From the NCBI GenBank assembly GCA_000308255.3, contig HG326667.1:62001-126000 (forward strand): a stretch of 64,000 nt of DNA. Direction: 5' to 3'. Shown here piece by piece: positions 1 to 5,329 of this stretch; position 1 is the first letter of the stretch; every line of letters starts with the position of its first letter. The position numbers were made by a program, and so were the translations under genes. The DNA comes from Anaerococcus pacaensis 9403502 (GTDB lineage Bacteria; Bacillota; Clostridia; Tissierellales; Peptoniphilaceae). The notes beneath the pieces were generated by a model that searched no databases, was not told the origin of the DNA, and saw only the letters and a list, made by a program, of their open reading frames with translations.

Positions 1-211
1 CTTCTCCTGCTATTCTATTAATAGCTGATTTGATTTCTTCAACATCTAACTTGCAGTCCGTTTCAATAATCACATGGCAATCACCATGACCAAGCAAAAC
101 CTCGACTGCAATTTTAGGGTTCTCCTTTTCTTTATATGCTAAATCTACAATTGCACCTGCAATACAATCTGCTTGTTTGTCAGGGTGCTTTGGATTTACT
201 TTTTCAAACAT
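1..211 (-). CDS. Phage S-adenosylmethionine synthetase-like protein (3' part cut by window edge)
   Basis: Seventy codons are visible from an ATG at 211 and the gene runs off the left edge. The N-terminus contains HPDKQAD, the conserved HPDK start of the methionine adenosyltransferase N-terminal domain (HPDKiaD in MetK), followed by a helix and a strand ending in HVIIET, as in the family. MetK makes S-adenosylmethionine from ATP and methionine. Phages of Firmicutes often carry such a gene between terminase small subunit and DNA methyltransferase genes, where it may feed DNA methylation (inference). It lies 10 bp downstream of the terminase small subunit gene on the same strand. Usual MetK length is about 390 residues, so whether this copy is complete cannot be seen. 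Confidence 0.75.
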   Translation of the reverse strand, partial: MFEKVNPKHPDKQADCIAGAIVDLAYKEKENPKIAVEVLLGHGDCHVIIETDCKLDVEEIKSAINRIAGE

Positions 212-220
212 TTAATCACC

Positions 221-793
221 TTACTTTCTACTCCTTAGTAATTTTTCCATCATATCTTCCCCATAGTCTTCATAAACTTCCGTGCAATTTTCTTTAACTA
301 TGTCATAAATCTCATACCATAAAAGATTTGCTGTCTTTTGAAACTGACTAGACATCTGTACAAATGGAGATGCAATAACCCCTCCCGTAGTAGGATGCTT
401 TCCTAAAAGTCCAAATTGACTTATTGCCTCTTCACATTGAATGTATCTTGCAAAAGCCTGGGAGTAGGATTCTAATAATCTTGGATTTACTAAGTTTTCA
501 CAGTTCCTCTGTTTTAACCATCCCCAAGTCTCTTTATATATTTCATCAGCACCTAGTGGTATACCATTCTTCTGCTTCGCAGACAGGTAGTCACTAGGTG
601 TTGGCATATCTGTTCCATCAAGAACTGCTCCATCTGGTAAGTCAACTGCATCTATTTCTTCTGGAGTAAATGTTGGAATATCATTCATTAGTATTTCTAC
701 TTTTTTACCTTTTTCTATTTTTTCAGCAGCAGGCTGTGGTTTCCCTCCTGCTTTTACTCTTCTTCCTCCTCTGTATGTTCCGTCTTTAGCGAT
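221..793 (-). CDS. P27-family phage terminase small subunit (apparent ATC start)
   Basis: This DNA-packaging subunit would recognise the phage DNA and recruit the large terminase. From codon 793 the protein has 190 residues and begins with a short basic Gly-rich stretch (AKDGTYRGGRR), typical of P27 terminase small subunits, followed by a helical C-terminal domain. The only upstream ATG in frame is at 829 and has no ribosome-binding site. The perfect Shine-Dalgarno AGGAGGTGAT lies inside that extension, 7 nt before the codon ATC at 791-793, which is exactly where homologues have their initiator Met. I therefore choose ATC, an uncommon start. Neighbours are the SAM-synthetase-like gene downstream and the HNH gene upstream beyond an inverted cargo gene. 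Family call firm; start inferred. Confidence 0.8.
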   Translation of the reverse strand: MAKDGTYRGGRRVKAGGKPQPAAEKIEKGKKVEILMNDIPTFTPEEIDAVDLPDGAVLDGTDMPTPSDYLSAKQKNGIPLGADEIYKETWGWLKQRNCENLVNPRLLESYSQAFARYIQCEEAISQFGLLGKHPTTGGVIASPFVQMSSQFQKTANLLWYEIYDIVKENCTEVYEDYGEDMMEKLLRSRK

Positions 794-837
794 AGTATCA
801 CCTCCTAGTTGTTTTATTTCTTTTCTCATGTATGTTA

Positions 838-865
838 TTGACTTTGACTAGTTCTATGTTATAAT
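838..865 (+). promoter_or_regulatory. Promoter of the AbiF-associated RNA
   Basis: A -35 box TTGACT (838-843) and a -10 box TATAAT (860-865) are separated by 16 bp, with an extended TG motif just before the -10. Transcription would begin near 872, directly in front of the hairpin RNA and the Abi gene. It is one of the best-matching promoters in the prophage part of the window and points away from the phage operons. Confidence 0.8.
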
Positions 866-871
866 TAATTT

Positions 872-931
872 AACAGAACCTCTCCACGCTTAATGTAGAT
901 TTTCTACATGCGGACCACGGAGAGGGCTTTT
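872..931 (+). ncRNA. Hairpin RNA upstream of Abi gene (candidate AbiF antitoxin RNA)
   Basis: The stretch between the promoter and the Abi gene folds into one long interrupted hairpin. CCTCTCC (879-885) pairs with GGAGAGG (919-925), CGC (887-889) with GCG (910-912), and ATGTAGA (893-899) with TCTACAT (903-909) around a TTT loop. The base of the stem runs into a T tract (927-932), so it also acts as an intrinsic terminator placed before the gene's own Shine-Dalgarno. A conserved abiF RNA motif is known near AbiF genes and AbiF systems have been described as RNA-protein toxin-antitoxins. Position and layout match, but I could not compare with that model. Confidence 0.6.
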
Positions 932-951
932 TTATATTAAGGAGAACTTAT

Positions 952-1833
952 ATGACATTAAAACCTGCTTTAAACTACGAAGATCAAATTACCAAATTAA
1001 AAATTGACCATAACTTAAAAATCAAAGATGAAGTTTATGCAACAGAAATTTTGAAAAAAGTAAATTATTACAGACTTTCAGGTTATGGTATTGGTCTTAA
1101 AAAATATAATAATAAAGAGCATTATAAGGATCATATTACTATCGAGCATCTCTTTAACCTTTATTGCTTTGATAGCCAATTTAAAAACAACCTCATTAGA
1201 ACTATTGAGCAAATTGAAATAGAGCTTAGAACACAAATTGCTTATCATCTAGCTATGACGTATGGTTCCGATGTACTTATGCACGAAGATAATTTTATTC
1301 ATAAAACAAATAAAAAAGGCCAAACCATATATTCCATCATAAATGAGAATCTGAGCAACGAAGTTGACAGGCAAAAGAATAAACCATTTGTTAAACACCA
1401 CCTAAAAAAATATGATGGAAAGTTTCCAATCTGGGTATCCGTTGAACTCATGTCTTTTGGAAATTTATCTTCTTTGTTTAGTATTCTTAAGGATGAAGAT
1501 CAAAAAGAAATTTCTAATTATTACAACACAGATCCTAAATATTTAAAAAATTGGATTCTATGTCTCGTTGAAGTAAGAAATATTTGTGCCCATTACACTC
1601 GACTTTATAATATGCCTTTAAAAGAAACTCCCCGCCTTTATTCTGAAAACGAACAATATAAGGGCAAGCAAAATAAAATATTCCCCATTCTTTTAATCAT
1701 AAAGAGAATTTTAAACTCAAACGACCAATGGGAATCCCTTTTAAAAGATTTAGAAAATACCTTTAATAAATACCAAGGATACTTCAACTATAAATTTATG
1801 GGTTTTCCTCCTAATTGGAAAGATGTTCTTTAA
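952..1833 (+). CDS. AbiF/AbiD-like Abi_2 family abortive-infection protein (HEPN RNase)
   Basis: The 293-residue product has the YYRLSGY motif at 39-45 that marks the Abi_2 (AbiD/AbiF) family. It has two HEPN-type motifs: R93-x5-H99 and R209-x4-H214, the second in the setting RNICAHYTRLYN. HEPN domains of this kind are metal-independent RNases, and Abi_2 proteins stop phage growth by halting or killing the infected cell. The start ATG follows a GGAG site at about 941-944. The gene points opposite to the phage late genes and has its own promoter and upstream hairpin RNA, as expected for cargo that is expressed from the prophage. Function in phage exclusion is inference from the family; the toxic RNase role is plausible because both catalytic-type motifs are intact. 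Confidence 0.85.
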   Translation: MTLKPALNYEDQITKLKIDHNLKIKDEVYATEILKKVNYYRLSGYGIGLKKYNNKEHYKDHITIEHLFNLYCFDSQFKNNLIRTIEQIEIELRTQIAYHLAMTYGSDVLMHEDNFIHKTNKKGQTIYSIINENLSNEVDRQKNKPFVKHHLKKYDGKFPIWVSVELMSFGNLSSLFSILKDEDQKEISNYYNTDPKYLKNWILCLVEVRNICAHYTRLYNMPLKETPRLYSENEQYKGKQNKIFPILLIIKRILNSNDQWESLLKDLENTFNKYQGYFNYKFMGFPPNWKDVL

Positions 1834-1928
1834 TACCCCCTTTGAACCCGTTTTTTTGTGCGTGAGAGGGCGGCACCGTTGGTAGGGAAATCAACTTTTA
1901 AGATAATGACTCCCCCTCCCCACGAAAA
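1834..1928. other. Gene-free gap beside HNH gene, possible cos region
   Basis: Ninety-five bases lie between the Abi gene and the HNH gene. On the minus strand the gap opens with a G-rich run (GGGGAGGGGGAG) next to the HNH stop and contains a GC-rich patch near 1862-1878 (minus strand CGGTGCCGCCCTCTC) unlike the AT-rich surroundings. In many HNH-containing siphophages the cohesive-end site lies next to the HNH endonuclease and small terminase genes. I see no definite cos sequence, so this is a location-based suggestion only. Confidence 0.25.
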
Positions 1929-2285
1929 CTATCCTCCAAACCTTTCTCCACTCTTTGCATGAATCTTTGAGTGGCAAGATTTACAAAGACTCATAAGATT
2001 ATCTTCATCATTAGTTCCACCACGAGAAAGAGGAAGTATGTGATGTACTTCCTCTACCTTTGTCATTCTATTTTCTTTTAAACACATCTCACAAAGTGGA
2101 TGCTCTGCTACGTATCTTTTCCTTATAAGTTTCCACGCTTTTCCATAACGCTTATGAGTTTTAGGATCTCGTTTATATTTTTCATAGTTTCTGTTGTATT
2201 CTTTCTCATGTTTCTTACAGAATTGTCCATCAATTAATTCAGGACAACCTGGATGAGAACATGGTCTCTTAGGTTCTCTTGGCAC
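1929..2285 (-). CDS. Phage HNH endonuclease (packaging-associated)
   Basis: A 118-residue HNH nuclease starting at GTG 2285 behind GGAGTG. It has an N-terminal Cys cluster (C9, C14, C23), the pair C65/C68, the catalytic segment VEEVHHILPLSRGG with H81/H82, an Asn in the DNLMSL segment, and C101/C104 with H105 and H109. The two CxxC pairs form the structural zinc site of this class. Such genes sit next to terminase genes in HK97-like phages and their products are needed for, or stimulate, terminase cutting at cos. Here the small terminase gene lies downstream on the same strand, with the Abi cargo inserted between them in reverse orientation. Confidence 0.9.
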   Translation of the reverse strand: MPREPKRPCSHPGCPELIDGQFCKKHEKEYNRNYEKYKRDPKTHKRYGKAWKLIRKRYVAEHPLCEMCLKENRMTKVEEVHHILPLSRGGTNDEDNLMSLCKSCHSKIHAKSGERFGG

Positions 2286-2404
2286 TTTATCACTCCATAA
2301 AGAAAGCCCTGAAGATTAAATCTCCAAGGCTCGTTTTATTATTCTTTTGCTATTCTAACTATACTACAACTACTTACTCTCATTCTATCAACTTTACTCT
2401 CCAC

Positions 2405-2433
2405 TTGACTTTTTCATTAGAAGAAAATATAAT
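2405..2433 (+). promoter_or_regulatory. Promoter of the toxin-antitoxin operon
   Basis: TTGACT (2405-2410) and TATAAT (2428-2433) are spaced by 17 bp. The start of transcription would fall near 2440, inside the palindrome described at 2437-2459, and reads into the antitoxin gene. Confidence 0.8.
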
Positions 2434-2436
2434 TTA

Positions 2437-2459
2437 GTTAGAAAGTATGAATTTCTAAC
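2437..2459 (+). promoter_or_regulatory. Palindromic operator for antitoxin autorepression
   Basis: GTTAGAAA, 7 bases, then TTTCTAAC form a perfect 8-bp inverted repeat just behind the -10 box. AbrB/MazE-type antitoxins usually bind a palindrome in their own promoter together with the toxin, so this is the likely operator (inference from position and symmetry). Confidence 0.65.
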
Positions 2460-2474
2460 CAAGGAGGTTTTGTT

Positions 2475-2732
2475 ATGTTAGTTGAACTAAAAGCTAAGTC
2501 ACAAGTTACTATCCCAAAAGACATAGTAAATTCTATGGAATTAAATCAAGGTGACCAATTTGAAGTCATAGAAGATAACGGAAAAATTGTACTTGTTCCA
2601 GTTGCAATCTATCCAGAACACGTCATAAAAAATTTAAAAGCTGAAGTAAAAGAGATTAAAGAATCTATTAAAAATGGAGAAAGGCCAATCTTTGATTCCA
2701 TTGACTCCCTTTTTGAGGAGTTAGACAAGTAA
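2475..2732 (+). CDS. SpoVT-AbrB-fold antitoxin
   Basis: The 85-residue protein opens with the swapped-hairpin AbrB DNA-binding pattern (KAKSQVTIPKDIVNSMELNQGDQFEV, residues 6-31) and ends in a charged helix that would wrap the toxin. A strong GGAGG site precedes the ATG. It overlaps the next gene by one base (TAATG), which couples their translation. Its role is to neutralise the RelE-like toxin and repress the operon. The pair lies on the plus strand between the HNH gene and the DUF1492 gene of the prophage, so it is cargo that may stabilise the element. Confidence 0.85.
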   Translation: MLVELKAKSQVTIPKDIVNSMELNQGDQFEVIEDNGKIVLVPVAIYPEHVIKNLKAEVKEIKESIKNGERPIFDSIDSLFEELDK

Positions 2733-2998
2733 TGTCCTATAAAATTACTTATTCAAAAGCCTTTAAAAAACATTATAAAAAACTATCTGATACTGAAAAG
2801 AATCAAACGAAAAAGAAACTTAAATTTTTCGTAGAAAATCCTACTCATCCATCTTTAAGAACTAAGAAGATACAGGGTGCGGATGGAATATGGGAGTCTT
2901 CTGTTAACATGGATATTCGAATTATTTGGTTCTATGAAAATAATGAATTGATATTTCTTTTAGATATAGGACACCACGATATCCTGGACAAGTTTTAA
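2732..2998 (+). CDS. RelE/ParE-superfamily toxin
   Basis: This 88-residue basic protein has the RelE/ParE layout: an N-terminal helical hairpin rich in Lys, then a four-strand sheet with IQGADGIWESSVNMDIRIIW and a C-terminal DIGHHDIL. The GIWE...RIIW pattern and the C-terminal His pair resemble the mRNA-interferase branch (RelE/YafQ/HigB-like) rather than ParE. It would cleave mRNA at the ribosome when released from the antitoxin. It is translated directly after the antitoxin and ends before a clear terminator. Activity is inferred from the family. Confidence 0.8.
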   Translation: MSYKITYSKAFKKHYKKLSDTEKNQTKKKLKFFVENPTHPSLRTKKIQGADGIWESSVNMDIRIIWFYENNELIFLLDIGHHDILDKF

Positions 2999-3041
2999 AA
3001 TAGTATTATAATAAAAATACGAATTGAAAACGAAAGTTTTG

Positions 3042-3074
3042 CGGGTGATGCATTTATGCGTCACCCGATTTTTT
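3042..3074 (+). terminator. Intrinsic terminator of the toxin-antitoxin operon
   Basis: CGGGTGA (3042-3048) and TCACCCG (3061-3067) form a stem around a 12-base loop, followed by a run of T on the plus strand. It lies 43 bp after the toxin stop and abuts the end of the convergent DUF1492 gene. Confidence 0.85.
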
Positions 3075-3475
3075 TATATCTCTATATTTTTTAAAGCTTT
3101 ACTATGAAGCCTAAAAATATGCTGAATTGAGTAATTCATTTCAACTGCTATCTTCTCCCAAGATTCAAAACAAAGATATCTTTTTTCTAAAACCACTTGA
3201 AGTTCTTTATCTTCAATCTTTTTTATTGTTCTTACGATTTCTTTTTTCAAGTCTACCAACTTATCTATATCCCTATTAATCTCTTCTTGGAGATCTACAA
3301 TCTTTACGATAGTATCCTCAAGTTTAGATGTTCCTCTACTAGGACTCTTAGGCATATCTGATAAGGTCGATGTAGCTTTTGTTGCTAGAGCGTTGAGTGA
3401 TTCAACTTGCTCCAGCTTTGAGTTTATTCTCTTGTCTAAATAAAATGCTTGTTTTAAATATTCTTTTGCGTTCAT
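3074..3475 (-). CDS. DUF1492 phage protein, probable late transcription regulator
   Basis: The 133-residue protein has a long coiled-coil N-terminal part (about residues 15-90) and a C-terminal segment SWEKIAVEMNYSIQHIFRLHSKALKNI that reads as a sigma-70 region 4-like helix-turn-helix. DUF1492 and the related ArpU proteins stand at the boundary of replication and packaging modules and are thought to turn on late genes. Position here agrees: it follows the replication block and precedes HNH and terminase. Its Shine-Dalgarno can be folded into a hairpin, see 3478-3503. Confidence 0.75.
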   Translation of the reverse strand: MNAKEYLKQAFYLDKRINSKLEQVESLNALATKATSTLSDMPKSPSRGTSKLEDTIVKIVDLQEEINRDIDKLVDLKKEIVRTIKKIEDKELQVVLEKRYLCFESWEKIAVEMNYSIQHIFRLHSKALKNIEI

Positions 3476-3477
3476 TT

Positions 3478-3503
3478 CTTACCTCCATAAGTTTTGAGGT
3501 AAG
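3478..3503 (-). promoter_or_regulatory. Hairpin that can sequester the ribosome-binding site of the DUF1492 gene
   Basis: On the minus strand CTTACCTC and GAGGTAAG form an 8-bp perfect stem with a 10-base loop. The 3' arm contains the GGAGG-type site just before the ATG at 3475, so the closed hairpin would block ribosome entry. Direct sequence observation; the control effect is inferred. Confidence 0.5.
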
Positions 3504-3567
3504 TTATCCATATAACTTCTACTCTTGTATTAATCTTAGCAAATTTTGATAGTGACATTCTATGACA

Positions 3568-4914
3568 TCAACTCTCTAGATTTGCTTTTACTGCATCAAT
3601 AAGTGCAGCTTGTGTTTTATTCTTATTTTCTAATGCTTTCATTACATCTTCATCAATAGTTTCCTTTGCTAGGATATGATGAATCACAACTGTTTCTTTC
3701 TGTCCTTGTCTATAAAGTCTGGCATTGGTTTGTTCATAAAGTTCTAATGACCAAGTAAGAGAAAACCAAATTAGTGTTGAGCCTCCCGCTTGTAGGTTTA
3801 GTCCATGACCAGCAGATGCTGGATGGATAATGGCAACTGGAATATTACCTTGATTCCATTCTTTAAAATCCTTACTTGTTTTAAGTTCTCTTACATCAAA
3901 TCTTTCTTTAATTCTTTTTAAATCTGACTTATACCAATAAGCTATTAATGCTGGTTTACCATTTGCACCCTCTATTAAATCTTCTAAGGCATCAAGTTTT
4001 CTGTCGTGGATATGAATCATATTTTTATCTTCATCATAAACTGAGCCTGATGCCATTTGCAGTAACTTATTAGAAAGTGCAGCAGCATTAACTGCATCTA
4101 TATCTTTATCCTTAATACTAACAACCAAGTCTTTTTTTAGGGTCTCATAGATGTCCCTTTCTTTATCTGATAGATTTACAAAGACTTCATTGTTTACCTT
4201 CTTTGGCATTTTTAGATAATCTTCAGCTTTCATAGAAACTGTGATATCTGATATCTTTTCATATATTGCATCTTCAGCAAAAGGAAATGGTTTGTAAGAA
4301 TAGATTATCGGTCCATTTCTCTTATCTGGTTTGAAGTAGATTTCCCTGTACTGACCAATGAATCTTCCAAGTCTCTCTCCCATATCGAGCAGCCTAAACT
4401 CAGCCCACAAATCCATAAGTCCGTTAGATGATGGAGTTCCAGTAAGACCAACTATTCTTTTTACCTTTGGTCTAACTTTCATCAATGCTTTAAACCTCTT
4501 TGACCTATGAGATTTAAAAGATGATAGTTCGTCAATTACAATCATATCGTAGTTGAAGGGTAGTTCGTTTTTATTTATTAACCAGTCTACATTTTCCCTA
4601 TTGATCAGATAAATATCTGCCTGCTTATTTAATGCCTTCATTCTCTCTTTTTCACTACCTATGACCACTGAATATTTTAAGATATCAAGATGAGACCATT
4701 TTTCTATTTCTTCCTTCCATGTATCTCTTGCAACTCTTAATGGTGCTATTATTAAGACTTTAGAAATTTCAAAAGAATCAAAGAGTAAGTCTTTTATAGC
4801 TGTTAGGCTTATAACCGTCTTGCCGAGACCCATGTCCAGTAGAAGTGCTGATTCTTTGTTTTCTTTTATAAATTCAGTAGCATAGTTTTGATATTTATGT
4901 GGAGTGTATTCCAA
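3568..4914 (-). CDS. Phage SNF2-family DEAD/DEAH-like helicase
   Basis: This 448-residue superfamily 2 ATPase has Walker A MGLGKT (residues 28-33), a DELS box (128-131) in place of DEAH, the motif III-like GLTGTPSSN, and motif VI NARLYRQGQ (397-405). The pattern is that of SNF2-like helicases found in the replication modules of Firmicutes prophages. It would translocate on DNA during phage replication or recombination. It is followed by DUF1492 and preceded, with no gap, by the VRR-NUC gene. No truncation is apparent. Confidence 0.9.
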   Translation of the reverse strand: MEYTPHKYQNYATEFIKENKESALLLDMGLGKTVISLTAIKDLLFDSFEISKVLIIAPLRVARDTWKEEIEKWSHLDILKYSVVIGSEKERMKALNKQADIYLINRENVDWLINKNELPFNYDMIVIDELSSFKSHRSKRFKALMKVRPKVKRIVGLTGTPSSNGLMDLWAEFRLLDMGERLGRFIGQYREIYFKPDKRNGPIIYSYKPFPFAEDAIYEKISDITVSMKAEDYLKMPKKVNNEVFVNLSDKERDIYETLKKDLVVSIKDKDIDAVNAAALSNKLLQMASGSVYDEDKNMIHIHDRKLDALEDLIEGANGKPALIAYWYKSDLKRIKERFDVRELKTSKDFKEWNQGNIPVAIIHPASAGHGLNLQAGGSTLIWFSLTWSLELYEQTNARLYRQGQKETVVIHHILAKETIDEDVMKALENKNKTQAALIDAVKANLES

Positions 4915-5196
4915 TTAGTCACCTCCGATTCTTTTTATTATTTCGTCAATGTTTTCTTTGGAATCAAGAACATAAACCTTAAAACCTAACTTTTTAAATT
5001 GTCTTATTCTTTTTTTCTGAATTGGTCTTGGTTCTCCTCCAGGTCTTTTTGTTTCCACAAATCCTATCTTTCCTTTAGGAAGAAGTATTAACCTATCTGG
5101 TATTCCCGTCATTGAAGGAGATGTAAATTTAAGACAAAGACCACCATGGAGTTTTACCTTGTCGACTAAGGCTTTTTCTATTTCATTTTCTAACAT
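4915..5196 (-). CDS. VRR-NUC domain nuclease
   Basis: The start at ATG 5196 (behind AGAGG) gives 93 residues; an upstream in-frame ATG at 5337 has no such site and would add sequence unlike the family. The active-site pattern of the VRR-NUC branch of PD-(D/E)XK nucleases is intact: GIPDR with D34, then ETK with E48 and K50, and Q60. These small phage enzymes are thought to resolve branched DNA. The gene sits between the primase-helicase and the SNF2 helicase, the standard order in this replication module. Confidence 0.9.
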   Translation of the reverse strand: MLENEIEKALVDKVKLHGGLCLKFTSPSMTGIPDRLILLPKGKIGFVETKRPGGEPRPIQKKRIRQFKKLGFKVYVLDSKENIDEIIKRIGGD

Positions 5197-5219
5197 ATAA
5201 ACCTCTATTTTTAGCCATT

Positions 5220-5318
5220 GTGCAAGTCGTGAAACTCTATTATATAACCTATATATATAACTAAAATTTAATTTGTCTACTATATAATAGTTATATATAT
5301 GACATTCACGACCTGCAC
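5220..5318. repeat. Long imperfect inverted repeat in the replication module
   Basis: GTGCAAGTCGTGAA (5220-5233) is repeated in inverse at 5305-5318 with 13 of 14 matches. Inside are two more perfect inverse pairs: CTATTATATA (5237-5246) with TATATAATAG (5281-5290), and ATATATATAAC (5251-5261) with GTTATATATAT (5290-5300). The centre is almost pure A/T. It fills the only sizable gap between the primase-helicase and VRR-NUC genes. Possible roles are replication origin, protein-binding site or RNA-processing signal. Confidence 0.7.
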
Positions 5319-5329
5319 TTCTTGTATTT

